DNA of 64,000 nucleotides from Alteripontixanthobacter maritimus (GTDB taxonomy: Bacteria; Pseudomonadota; Alphaproteobacteria; Sphingomonadales; Sphingomonadaceae), in the NCBI RefSeq assembly GCF_003340475.1, contig NZ_QBKA01000002.1:939501-1003500 (forward strand). Reading direction: 5' to 3'. Every line of letters starts with the position of its first letter. Within the stretch, counting starts at the first letter, position 1. The notes below the pieces were generated by a model. That model was not told the origin of the DNA. It saw only the letters and a list, made by a program, of their open reading frames with translations, and made no database searches. Shown here piece after piece: positions 29,755 to 38,288 of the stretch. The translations under genes were made by a program, and so were the position numbers.

Positions 29755-29991
29755 ATGGGACGCAAGACACACCGAACCCTTGGCGATCTGGTGCAGGACA
29801 GCCGCTGGCTATATGTCCAATGCCGGGAGTGTCACCATTCCGCCAAGCTGGATCCCCGCGAAGTGCAAATGATATGCTACCGGAACAATTACGCGCCGGT
29901 GATCGATAGGCTGGCAGGGCAAATGCGGTGCAGCAAGTGCGGTCTAAAGCGGGTGTATCTAGGCCCGTGCTATCCGCCGGGTTTCATCTAG
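29755..29991 (+). CDS. Zinc-ribbon protein under LexA box
   Basis: This 78-residue protein has two Cys-x2-Cys knuckles (VQCRECHHSAK at about residues 22-32 and MRCSKCGLKRV at about 57-67) forming a zinc ribbon. The flanks are basic. Its tail overlaps the tail of the convergent SNase gene. A perfect LexA box lies immediately upstream, so it is probably SOS-induced. Since the phage repressor cannot self-cleave, a small SOS-induced protein could serve as antirepressor. That role is inference; a DNA- or RNA-binding function is the safer statement. Confidence 0.75.
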   Translation: MGRKTHRTLGDLVQDSRWLYVQCRECHHSAKLDPREVQMICYRNNYAPVIDRLAGQMRCSKCGLKRVYLGPCYPPGFI

Positions 29992-30341
29992 CACCACGTC
30001 TCGCGCCGTCCGGTCCATTGGCGGGCATATCCGCCGGACACCATAAGCTTGCCTACATCGCGACCATTCACGGTGAGGTTGGCTAGGGTCCGGTCAAACC
30101 GATCCCGCCCGGTGCGCCTGATATGGATAGGCCCCTCGTTCAACAGCGCGACAAGCCTGTGTGTAGCGGCACTGGCGAGCTGCTTTTCCCGTCTGCATCG
30201 CGCTCTGGTTTCGGGCGCGTCTATACCGGCGATGCGGATTTTCTCCCGATCGATCCACACTGTGTCGCCATCCACTACGCACGTAACCCGAACAGCAGGC
30301 GGGGCTGGGCATAGGGCTATGGCTAGGGCGGTGGTTATCAT
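29988..30341 (-). CDS. Thermonuclease (SNase-like)
   Basis: The protein has 117 residues from ATG 30339-30341. A short hydrophobic N-terminus (ITTALAIALCPAPPAV) suggests export. The SNase fold is readable: VTCVVDGDTVWIDREKIRIA, then GIDAPETRARC (DAPE motif) and RTGRDRFDRTLANL with the catalytic-type Arg and a GGYAR segment. It cleaves DNA or RNA with calcium. It is last in a leftward operon and coupled by ATGA to the gene before. A secreted nuclease may be a lysogenic conversion gene. Confidence 0.85.
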   Translation of the reverse strand: MITTALAIALCPAPPAVRVTCVVDGDTVWIDREKIRIAGIDAPETRARCRREKQLASAATHRLVALLNEGPIHIRRTGRDRFDRTLANLTVNGRDVGKLMVSGGYARQWTGRRETWC

Positions 30342-30529
30342 GGGGCTGCTTCGATCATGGCGGCTAAAATACGCCCAGACCGAGCGCATTTTCCAGCCCT
30401 GAATTTCCGTGTTTGTTCGGGCAAGTTTCTCGCCGCCTCGCCGAATGGATCAAGTAGTTTCTGCTCTTCCTTCGCAAGCAATTCCACAGCATCCTTTAAG
30501 GCAAAGCATTGGCTCTCTTTCAGTTCCAT
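30338..30529 (-). CDS. Small helical hypothetical protein
   Basis: This 63-residue, charged and helical protein (ALKDAVELLAKEEQKLLDPF, then RKFRAGKCARSGR) is coupled by ATGA to the SNase gene. It is three bases from the DUF551 gene upstream. No family is recognised. Confidence 0.6.
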   Translation of the reverse strand: MELKESQCFALKDAVELLAKEEQKLLDPFGEAARNLPEQTRKFRAGKCARSGRILAAMIEAAP

Positions 30530-30532
30530 GTT

Positions 30533-30751
30533 CTATGCTTTCGGTGGGGGTGGGGGAAGGGGCGACCAGTGTGTCGGGTCTAGGATTGTAGTCGTGTAGC
30601 AATCACAGCCCTTCACCCAGCATTCGGGCAATGTCACCAGCCAGGGACCTTCATCATCCTTGTCTATTCCATGAACCTCGCCATCCCATATGCCGCCGAT
30701 CACCAGCACTTCGCCTTCATCTGGCAACGTCTCAATCGGGTTCCATTCCAT
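30533..30751 (-). CDS. DUF551 protein
   Basis: The protein has 72 residues. It opens with EWNPIETLPDEGEVLVIGG and ends LDPTHWSPLPPPPP, the two signature ends of the DUF551 phage family (W-x-P-I-x-x-x-P-x-x-G ... T-H-W-x-P-L-P). Function unknown. It is common in accessory operons of phages. Confidence 0.85.
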   Translation of the reverse strand: MEWNPIETLPDEGEVLVIGGIWDGEVHGIDKDDEGPWLVTLPECWVKGCDCYTTTILDPTHWSPLPPPPPKA

Positions 30752-30753
30752 AG

Positions 30754-30960
30754 CTACTGTTCCTTCCTGTGGTGGCCGGATTCAATAGCTTCGGCGATAT
30801 GACGATCCTGAAGCCCCGCTACTGAATATGCATCGGCGATCGTACTATGGCCTTTTTCCCCGCACACTTCGGATGCATCTAGAAGCGCGTCGGCCCTCGC
30901 ACGCAGCCACTTCACGACAGCATCACGCTCCCGCTGTTCAGCGGGGGATAGGTCAGTCAT
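30754..30960 (-). CDS. Small helical phage protein
   Basis: The protein has 68 residues from ATG 30958-30960, with GGAGG ten bases upstream and an ATGA overlap with the DUF4326 gene. The helical sequence (REDAVV-like block RDAVVKWLRARADALLD) followed by HSTIADAYSVAGLQDRHIAE resembles small phage proteins of unknown role. Confidence 0.65.
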   Translation of the reverse strand: MTDLSPAEQRERDAVVKWLRARADALLDASEVCGEKGHSTIADAYSVAGLQDRHIAEAIESGHHRKEQ

Positions 30961-31340
30961 AGTGCACCTCCATGTGCTTTGATGGATGGGGTGGGGTTGG
31001 CCAGTTCCAGTAGCACATCGGCATGGCAGGGCTGATCGAGGCGGCACCAGCAGGCAAGGTTTTTGCCGCGCAGTTCTTCGACAGGCAGGTTACCGACGAT
31101 CTCATTATCAAAGCCGCTCACCGCGAAATGCGCAGCCTCAAAGCGGTCCTTGCATTGATGTAAAACGAGACCGCCCCTAATCACCTGGAATCGACGCAGT
31201 CGTTCGTTCCATTCCAGCACGAACGGGTTGCCCCACTTATGAGGCCGCGCAACTGAGGCGGTGTTAGGCGGCAACCGCCATCCCTTCTTTCGCGAAAGCT
31301 GGACGCGGACAGGTCGAGTATTTATTTGCTTATCAGTCAT
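30957..31340 (-). CDS. DUF4326 protein
   Basis: The protein has 127 residues from ATG 31338-31340, preceded by GAAAGGACC. The family signature is clear: VQLSRKKGWRLPPNTASVAR, then KWGNPF near the start, and ELRGKNLACWCRLDQPCHAD near the end. DUF4326 proteins are common in phages and plasmids and their activity is unknown. This is the first gene of the leftward accessory operon, so its promoter lies within 31341-31500. Confidence 0.87.
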   Translation of the reverse strand: MTDKQINTRPVRVQLSRKKGWRLPPNTASVARPHKWGNPFVLEWNERLRRFQVIRGGLVLHQCKDRFEAAHFAVSGFDNEIVGNLPVEELRGKNLACWCRLDQPCHADVLLELANPTPSIKAHGGAL

Positions 31341-31580
31341 GCGCGGTCCTTTCGCGTGTGTAGGCCCGGTGTGGAGAGTCCAGTCTCGCATCGGGCCGTT
31401 TTGGTTTGAACACCGTCCGCCAAGTCATTGAAGGCAAACGATGCAGTTTTAACATCGCCTGAAACCGTGATTGGCTGTTTTCTGCGTGTCAGCGTATGCA
31501 TATGCTTAACCGACATTTCACACCTGGTGATTACTCGCGCATCCTAGTTCCATTTCGGGCTCAGGATACAGACCGCTGCG

Positions 31581-32966
31581 ATGATACGCCTGTTCAAACA
31601 CTACATTCCGCATGCCGTGTTGCTGCTGGGATTGTTCGACCTGCTGCTGTTGATCGTGGCAGGCGAAGGCGCTTGGCTGTTGCGTGCGGCACAGATCGGT
31701 ACGGGACCGGGGTCAGTGTATACGCGCGTCGTCCCGCTTGCGGCATTCGCCGGCACCGTCTGGATCGCGATGATCTCGGTCGGAGTGTATGGCACCGACG
31801 CCCTACGTTCGATGCGCTATGCGTGCGCCCGTCTGCTGGTGGCCATCAGCCTTGGTATCATCGGCTTGTCAGTGATGGATTTTCTCGTGCCGGGCGCCAC
31901 ATTCTGGCGCTCCACACTCCTTTACGCGATGGGTTTCGCCATCCTGCTATTGGTGGCGAACAGGCTGCTGATCGGCAGTTTCATCGGAACCTCCGCATTT
32001 CGCCGCCGTGTGCTGGTGCTGGGCGCTGGCAAGCGCGCGATGCGGATTAAGCGCCTTTCGGAAAAGGATGGTAGCGGTTTTGCCGTAGTGTCCTTCCTCG
32101 GCATGAATGAAGGCGCGCTGGAAGTGGAAGAGGCGATTCCGCGCGCGGCAATTCACGATCTGGGCCGGTTCGTGGAAAATATCGGCGCGAGCGAAGTGGT
32201 TCTGGCGCTGGAAGAGCGCCGCAATGCGTTGCCTTTGAAAGACCTTGTGCGGGTCAAGACCATGGGCGTACACGTCAATGATTTCAGTAGCTTCATGGAA
32301 CGTGAGACGGGACGCGTCGATCTGGACACGCTCAATCCCAGCTGGTTGATTTTCTCCGACGGCTTCTCCTCGGGTCGGGTCATCTCCAGCGCCGCAAAAC
32401 GCATCTTCGACGTAATTGCCAGCCTGACGCTATTGCTGCTGACGCTGCCGGTGATCGCGTTGTTCGCGATCCTTGTAAAAATGGACAGCCGCGGGCCGGC
32501 ATTCTTCCGCCAACAAAGGGTCGGGCTGTATGGGCGCGATTTCGAACTGGTGAAGCTGCGCAGCATGGCCACCGATGCGGAAAAGGACGGTGCCAAATGG
32601 GCGTCGCAGAATGATCCGCGCGTTACCAGGTTGGGCAAGTTCATCCGCAAAGTGCGGATCGACGAATTGCCGCAAGTATGGACGGTGCTGACCGGCAAGA
32701 TGAGCTTTGTGGGTCCCCGTCCGGAAGTGCCGCAATTCGTCACCGATCTCGACGACAAGATCCCCTATTATGCAGAACGGCACATGGTAAAGCCTGGCAT
32801 AACGGGATGGGCGCAGATCAACTATCCTTATGGCGCTTCGGTCGAGGATTCCCGGCATAAGCTGGAATATGATCTGTATTATGCGAAGAATTACACCCCG
32901 TTTCTCGACCTGCTGATCCTGCTGCAAACGCTGCGCGTGGTATTGTGGCCGGAGGGCGCGCGCTGA
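31581..32966 (+). CDS. XrtA/PEP-CTERM system sugar transferase (TIGR03013-like)
   Basis: The protein has 461 residues. Four to five N-terminal membrane spans (residues 1-130) precede a Rossmann-like domain (RRRVLVLGAGKRAMRIKRLS). A further span leads into the bacterial sugar transferase domain (DSRGPAFFRQQRVGLYGRDF, then VRIDELPQVWTVLTGKMSFV with GPRPE). It transfers the first sugar phosphate to undecaprenyl phosphate for exopolysaccharide synthesis. prsK, prsR and prsT follow directly, as in PEP-CTERM loci. It is the first host gene after the prophage. Confidence 0.9.
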   Translation: MIRLFKHYIPHAVLLLGLFDLLLLIVAGEGAWLLRAAQIGTGPGSVYTRVVPLAAFAGTVWIAMISVGVYGTDALRSMRYACARLLVAISLGIIGLSVMDFLVPGATFWRSTLLYAMGFAILLLVANRLLIGSFIGTSAFRRRVLVLGAGKRAMRIKRLSEKDGSGFAVVSFLGMNEGALEVEEAIPRAAIHDLGRFVENIGASEVVLALEERRNALPLKDLVRVKTMGVHVNDFSSFMERETGRVDLDTLNPSWLIFSDGFSSGRVISSAAKRIFDVIASLTLLLLTLPVIALFAILVKMDSRGPAFFRQQRVGLYGRDFELVKLRSMATDAEKDGAKWASQNDPRVTRLGKFIRKVRIDELPQVWTVLTGKMSFVGPRPEVPQFVTDLDDKIPYYAERHMVKPGITGWAQINYPYGASVEDSRHKLEYDLYYAKNYTPFLDLLILLQTLRVVLWPEGAR

Positions 32967-32976
32967 GCGTGAACGC

Positions 32977-35130
32977 ATGACCCTTGGCTCCATCCACCTT
33001 TGGGCAATCGCCGGCAGCGCAACGCAGATTGCGGGCGCGGCGGCATGCCTGTTTGTGGCGGTCTGGTTATGGCGGCTTCCCGCCCGCCGCGCGAAGCAGC
33101 GTGTTCCCGTTACTGCCGCGCTTCTCGCAACAGCGCTGTGGTGCCTGGTGTCCGCGTCGTGGGGATCGGGTGCCCCGCTTGTGAATATCGCCGAAACGAT
33201 GCGCAATCTTGCCTGGCTCCACGTCATTTATCGGCAGTTCCAGTATGACGGACGGGCCGAGCGGCTAACCCCTGTCAAACCGCTCGTATTTGCGTTGGCG
33301 CTGGTTGAAGGGATGCAGCCGCTGCTGGTAGTGCTGACCGCCGGTCTATCGGGCGGTCAGAGCCTTACCATGCTGGCCGAGCAGGTGTCCGCCCTGTTGC
33401 GGATGCTGTTCGCGGTGGGCACGTTGATGCTGCTGCACAACGTGTATTCGGTGGCGGCGCGGTCGCAAGCGACAGCCATGCGCTGGGCGATTGCAGCGCT
33501 GGCGCTGTTGCTGGCTTTCGATCTGAATTACTACACCGCCGGCTATCTTGGTGATGGGTTTTCTCCGCAACTGGCCAGTCTGCGCGGGTTGATCGTTGTG
33601 TTTGTCGCCGCGGCAATCTTGATGACGGCCAGCGCACGCAGCGCCGATTTGCGCCTGCGTCCATCGCGCGCAGTGGCATTCCAGACCCTGTCGCTCGCGG
33701 TAATCGGACTGTATTTCGGCGCGATGGTCGTGGGCGCGCGCTCGCTCAGCTTGCTGGGTGGGGACCTTGGTCGGCTGGCGCAAGTCGGTTTCGTCGTCGT
33801 GGCAGCGGTTTTTGCCCTGGTTGCCCTGCCGTCTGACAAGCTCCGCGGGTGGCTTCGCGTGAACGTCGTGAAACACCTGTTCAAACACCGATACGACTAC
33901 CGGGCGGAGTGGCTGCGCTTCACCCAAACGATCGGCCGGGCGGATCGCGGCGACGCCAGTTTCGGGGAACGGGTGGTACAAGCGATGGCAGATATCACCG
34001 ATAGCCCGTCGGGATTGTTGCTGCTGCCGTCGGACGATGGTGCGTTGGAACTTGGTGCGCGTTTCAACTGGCCGACCCTCGACGTGCCGCCGCGCGCATT
34101 GCCGGCGCGGATAGTGTCGCTGTTCGAACGGCATGAATTCATTCTGGACATGGACGAGGCCCGGTCCGGAACCGATTACCACGGTGAACTGCCCGCCATG
34201 CCGGACTGGCTGATCGGAGAACAACGCGCATGGGCTATCGTGCCTCTGCTGCATTTCGACCAGCTTACCGGCGTGGTCATTCTTGCACGGCCCAAGCACG
34301 TTCGCAGGCTGGACTGGGAAGATTTCGACCTCCTCCGCATCGCGGGTCGGCAACTGGCAAGTTACATGGCAGAACAGGCAAGCCAACGTGCCTTGCTGGA
34401 GGCCAACCAGTTCGACGATTTTAACCGGCGGATTGCGTTCGTGATGCATGATATTAAGAACCTTGCCAGCCAGATGTCGCTGCTTGCGGGCAATGCTGAG
34501 AAGCACGCGGATAATCCGGCCTTCCATGCCGATATGCTCGTCACCCTGCGTAATTCGTCCGACAAGCTTGAGACATTGCTGGCAAGGCTCGGCCGCTATG
34601 GCAAATCGTCGCAAAGCCAGGCGCAGGACGTCGACCTTTCCGAACTGGCTCGCAAGGTTGCCGCGCATTATGTCGGCACCCACCCGGTCCAGCTTTCGCG
34701 GGACGAGCAGTGCATTGTGGCTGGCGATCCCGAGGCGCTGGAACAGGCGTTGATCCACATTGTCGGCAACAGCGTCGATGCCAGTCTCGTCAATATGCCC
34801 GTCATTCTGGACGTGTCCAGCGACGCGCTGGAAGGTCGTATCGAAGTCAGCGATTCCGGCTGCGGCATGAGCGCCGAGTTCATTCGCGAAGGACTGTTCA
34901 AACCTTTCGTGTCGACCAAAGAAGGCGGCTTTGGTATCGGCGCGTATGAGGCGCGCGAGCTTATCCTCGCAATGGGCGGACGATTGGACGTCGATGCCCG
35001 GGAAGGGCTCGGTTCACGCTTCGTCATTCGCCTTCCGATAGCGGCAGCCGCGCAGCTGCGTACGAACCACGTTTCGGATGAATCCGCACGAGACGACGCA
35101 CACGTACAACATCCGAACAAGGTTGCATGA
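32977..35130 (+). CDS. prsK: PEP-CTERM system sensor histidine kinase PrsK
   Basis: The protein has 717 residues. Eight or so membrane helices occupy residues 1-290. A GAF-like domain with RAWAIVPLLHFDQLTGVVIL follows at about 320-470. The phospho-acceptor block FVMHDIKNLASQMSLLAGNA has His at about 491. The ATPase domain has IVGNSVDAS, SDSGCGMS and GGFGIGAYEA. It phosphorylates PrsR, whose gene overlaps by four bases, and controls exopolysaccharide and exosortase-sorted protein genes. The signal is unknown. Confidence 0.92.
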   Translation: MTLGSIHLWAIAGSATQIAGAAACLFVAVWLWRLPARRAKQRVPVTAALLATALWCLVSASWGSGAPLVNIAETMRNLAWLHVIYRQFQYDGRAERLTPVKPLVFALALVEGMQPLLVVLTAGLSGGQSLTMLAEQVSALLRMLFAVGTLMLLHNVYSVAARSQATAMRWAIAALALLLAFDLNYYTAGYLGDGFSPQLASLRGLIVVFVAAAILMTASARSADLRLRPSRAVAFQTLSLAVIGLYFGAMVVGARSLSLLGGDLGRLAQVGFVVVAAVFALVALPSDKLRGWLRVNVVKHLFKHRYDYRAEWLRFTQTIGRADRGDASFGERVVQAMADITDSPSGLLLLPSDDGALELGARFNWPTLDVPPRALPARIVSLFERHEFILDMDEARSGTDYHGELPAMPDWLIGEQRAWAIVPLLHFDQLTGVVILARPKHVRRLDWEDFDLLRIAGRQLASYMAEQASQRALLEANQFDDFNRRIAFVMHDIKNLASQMSLLAGNAEKHADNPAFHADMLVTLRNSSDKLETLLARLGRYGKSSQSQAQDVDLSELARKVAAHYVGTHPVQLSRDEQCIVAGDPEALEQALIHIVGNSVDASLVNMPVILDVSSDALEGRIEVSDSGCGMSAEFIREGLFKPFVSTKEGGFGIGAYEARELILAMGGRLDVDAREGLGSRFVIRLPIAAAAQLRTNHVSDESARDDAHVQHPNKVA

Positions 35131-36488
35131 TGCCCGATACCAAACCCAAGCTGCTGATCGTGGAAGACGATGCCGGGCTGCAGGCGCAGCTGAAATGGGC
35201 GTATGAAGATTTCGAGGTTGTCCAGGCTACCAATCGCGATCAGGCTCTGGCCGCCTTGCGATCCGATATGCCGGCCGTGGTCACGCTGGATCTGGGCCTG
35301 CCGCCTGACCCTGACGGCACCACCGAAGGTTTCGCCGTGCTGGACGAAATCATGGCGCTGAAGCCCGACACGAAAGTGATCGTCGCATCTGGCCACGGCG
35401 CCCGCGAAAGCGCGCTGACGGCGATCGAACGCGGTGCTTACGATTTTTATCAGAAGCCGGTGGACATCGACACTTTGGGGCTGATCGTGCGCCGGGCGTA
35501 TGAACTGCACCGGATCGAGGCAGAGAACAGCAGACTGGCAGCACGCGTGTCGCAGGAGCAGACCGTGCTTGGCCGGATTGTCACTGCCGCACCGGAAATG
35601 AGCAAGGTCGCCCGCACGATCGAACGGGTCGCGGATACGTCCGTGTCGGTCATGCTGCTGGGCGCGAGCGGTACCGGAAAGGAGCTGATTGCGCGGGGCC
35701 TGCATGATGCCAGCAATCGCGCGGATGGGGCATTCGTGGCGATCAATTGCGCTGCCATCCCCGAAACGCTGCTGGAAAGCGAACTGTTCGGCCATGAAAA
35801 GGGTGCGTTTACCGGCGCAGTAAAAACCACGGAGGGCAAGATCGAACAGGCCCATGGGGGGACGCTGTTCCTTGATGAAGTAGGTGACATCCCGCTGCCG
35901 TTACAAGTCAAATTGCTGCGCTTTATCCAGGAACGGACGATCGAGCGCATTGGCGGCCGGAAGGAAATTGCGGTGGACACCCGAATCGTGTGCGCCACCC
36001 ACCAAAACCTGGAAGCAATGATCGGAGAAGGGCAATTCCGCGAAGACCTCTTCTACCGCCTCGCCGAAATCGTCGTGAATATCCCGACGCTCGCTGATCG
36101 GCCCGGCGACGCCGTGCTGCTGGCCAAATTCTTTCTCGGCCGGTTTGCTGCCGAAATGAACCCGCAGGTAAAAGGCTTTGCGCCTGATGCATTGGCCGCG
36201 ATCGACGGATGGGGATGGCCGGGAAATGTGCGCGAACTGGAAAACCGGGTGAAGCGCGCCACCATCATGGCAGACGGCAAGCTGGTGTCCGCCGAAGATC
36301 TCGATCTGGGCGAGGACGACGATACACAGGCGCTGAACCTGAAGGCAGCACGTGAAGTGTCGGACCGCAAGATCATCCGGCATGCCCTGAGCCGGAGCGA
36401 CGGCAATATCTCCAGCACTGCAAAGATGCTCGGCATCAGCCGGCCCACCTTGTACGATTTGCTCAAGCAGTATGATCTTCAGCCCTAA
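35127..36488 (+). CDS. prsR: PEP-CTERM sigma-54 response regulator PrsR
   Basis: The protein has 453 residues, NtrC type. The receiver domain has acidic DD at 14-15 and the phosphorylation site Asp55 (VVTLDLGLP). The AAA+ domain has GASGTGKEL (Walker A), the sigma-54 contact loop GAFTGA and GGTLFLDEVGDIPL. A C-terminal Fis-type helix-turn-helix follows (NISSTAKMLGISRPTLYDLL). It activates sigma-54 promoters; PEP-CTERM genes are its known targets in related systems. It overlaps prsK by four bases. Confidence 0.93.
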   Translation: MMPDTKPKLLIVEDDAGLQAQLKWAYEDFEVVQATNRDQALAALRSDMPAVVTLDLGLPPDPDGTTEGFAVLDEIMALKPDTKVIVASGHGARESALTAIERGAYDFYQKPVDIDTLGLIVRRAYELHRIEAENSRLAARVSQEQTVLGRIVTAAPEMSKVARTIERVADTSVSVMLLGASGTGKELIARGLHDASNRADGAFVAINCAAIPETLLESELFGHEKGAFTGAVKTTEGKIEQAHGGTLFLDEVGDIPLPLQVKLLRFIQERTIERIGGRKEIAVDTRIVCATHQNLEAMIGEGQFREDLFYRLAEIVVNIPTLADRPGDAVLLAKFFLGRFAAEMNPQVKGFAPDALAAIDGWGWPGNVRELENRVKRATIMADGKLVSAEDLDLGEDDDTQALNLKAAREVSDRKIIRHALSRSDGNISSTAKMLGISRPTLYDLLKQYDLQP

Positions 36489-38235
36489 AACCCATTCAGC
36501 GATATTGCTTGCTTGCTGCACGCTGCTTGCCGCGTGTGGAGGCGGTCCGGACACACCTGACACAAGGGGCGATGTTGCCGCGCTGCTGGCGGATGGTGAC
36601 GGATTTTCTGCCGAACTGCGCCTTCGTCAGAAGCTCGAGGATGGAGCGGGCGAGGCCGAAATCGCTGCCGACATGGGCGAAGCGGAAATGTTGCAGGGCG
36701 AATTGGGGGAAGCGCGCCGTTGGCTCGCACCCGGTGCGTTCACGCCAGATACGGCCGCGCGCGGCTTCCTGCAGCTTGGGCGGCTGGAGATGCGAGAGGG
36801 CAATCTGGCTGCTGCGGGACAAGCGTTCGACCGGTCGGCGGCGATCGATGACGAAAACCCGGAACTATGGGTGGATATCGGGCGCCTGCGTTATCGCGGC
36901 GGGGAGCAGGCGCAGGCAGTCGAGGCAAGCGAGCGCGCTGTGGAACTGGGGCCAAACCACGCCGCTGCCTTGCAGTTTCACGGCCAGCTCGTGCGCGATT
37001 CCGATGGTATGGACGCCGCCCTGCCGTGGTTCGAACGTGCCCTGAAAAGCAATCCCGATGATGCCGAACTGCTGGGTGAATATGCGGCCACGTTGGGAGA
37101 GACCGGCCGCGCAAAGGAAATGCTGGCCGCCATTAGAAGGATGACCGAGATAGCGCCCGGTCATCCGCGCGCATACTATCTGCAAGCGGTCCTGGCAGCA
37201 CGGGCGAACCAGTTCGATCTTGCGCGGTCGCTCTTGTCACGCAGCGGCAACCTCGACCGGAATGTCCCCGCGGCGATGCTCCTGTCCGGCCTCATAGACC
37301 TCGAGAACGGCAATTATTCCAGCGCCGCGCAGATGTTTGACCGGCTGTATCGGCTACAGCCCGATAATGGCCGCGTACGCGACCTGCTGGCGCGCGCGCT
37401 GTCGCTCTCCGGAGCCGATGGCGAGTTGATCTACCGCATGGGCGAGGCCGCCAGTCGCCCCGGAAGCAGCCCCTATCTGCTCGAGCTAATTGGTAGGGCG
37501 CAGGAACGGGTGGGCAACCGCAAGGCCGCGGCGGATGTACTGGCACGTGCGGCGCAGCCTCGCAGTGCCAACCTGGCCGCGTTGCGAGGCAACACACCGC
37601 TTAACGTGGCGCAAACGCGCGGAGCGGCGAGCGGCCGCGATGCATTGGCGCTGGTGCGCGCGCTGATCGTGGATGGTCAGTTTGATGCCGCCGCCAGCAG
37701 CGGCGCCGCGATCCGCCGCCGCTTTCCCGGTTCTGCCGACGCGTTGGGGTTGGCCGCCGATGCAAGCCTTGCCGATACGCAGATACTGGAAGCGATCGAG
37801 TTTTACCGACGATCGGCAGATATTCGCAGGCCCTGGCCGCTCACCCGCCGCATGATCGCCGCTTATCGCGCGCTCTACCGCCAAGACGATGCCGTATCGC
37901 TGTTGGAACGGCATCTGGCGGGCGATCCCGGCAATCACGAAGCGGCGGCCATGTTGGGCGTGGTCATGGCCGAGCGTGGGGACTGGATTCGTGCGGTGGC
38001 CGCACTCGATCACGCTATTGCGCATGGCGCGTCGCGTGATCCGGAAATGCTGGCTTTGCGCGCGCAGGCGGCGTTGCGGCTACGCCGTCTGGAAGAGGCG
38101 CGCGCTTTTGCTGTCAAGGCCTACGCCGTCCAGCCGATGAACCGCTTCGCTACGCTAACCCTAGGCCTGACACTTGGCAAAGAGGAGGGGCGCGACGTGT
38201 TCCTCGAAAAGGCCGGTGCGATTTCGACGAGATAG
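36472..38235 (+). CDS. prsT: PEP-CTERM system TPR lipoprotein PrsT
   Basis: The protein has 587 residues and starts 17 bases inside the end of prsR. A signal sequence ends in the lipobox LLAAC (about residue 21). About ten tetratricopeptide units follow (for example LGRLEMREGNLAAAGQAFDR and LLSGLIDLENGNYSSAAQMF). PrsT-type proteins accompany exosortase XrtA loci and probably scaffold polysaccharide export at the outer membrane or periplasm. It is shorter than many relatives (about 900 residues). Confidence 0.87.
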   Translation: MIFSPKTHSAILLACCTLLAACGGGPDTPDTRGDVAALLADGDGFSAELRLRQKLEDGAGEAEIAADMGEAEMLQGELGEARRWLAPGAFTPDTAARGFLQLGRLEMREGNLAAAGQAFDRSAAIDDENPELWVDIGRLRYRGGEQAQAVEASERAVELGPNHAAALQFHGQLVRDSDGMDAALPWFERALKSNPDDAELLGEYAATLGETGRAKEMLAAIRRMTEIAPGHPRAYYLQAVLAARANQFDLARSLLSRSGNLDRNVPAAMLLSGLIDLENGNYSSAAQMFDRLYRLQPDNGRVRDLLARALSLSGADGELIYRMGEAASRPGSSPYLLELIGRAQERVGNRKAAADVLARAAQPRSANLAALRGNTPLNVAQTRGAASGRDALALVRALIVDGQFDAAASSGAAIRRRFPGSADALGLAADASLADTQILEAIEFYRRSADIRRPWPLTRRMIAAYRALYRQDDAVSLLERHLAGDPGNHEAAAMLGVVMAERGDWIRAVAALDHAIAHGASRDPEMLALRAQAALRLRRLEEARAFAVKAYAVQPMNRFATLTLGLTLGKEEGRDVFLEKAGAISTR

Positions 38236-38288
38236 CGGGTCCAGCAGGTCGACTTTGGCATTGATGCGGGGCAGGGCGACCATCGTCC

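Larger units (their letters stand above)
1..31340. mobile_element. Siphovirus-type prophage, left end outside window
   Basis: A continuous phage gene order is seen: immunity region, rightward early and replication genes, terminase, portal, capsid, tail, lysis and a leftward accessory operon. Host genes begin at 31581. The structural genes are all open, so the element looks intact, but no integrase or excisionase is seen, so these probably lie left of base 1. No attachment-site repeat can be identified because only one end is present. The right boundary is placed after the last phage-type gene (31340) and could be anywhere in 31341-31580. Confidence 0.93.

Noticed and set aside
33346-34758. 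A 470-codon minus-strand frame opposite prsK
   Set aside because: The composition (His, Gln, Arg-rich) is that of an antisense shadow, and the plus strand encodes a clear histidine kinase.
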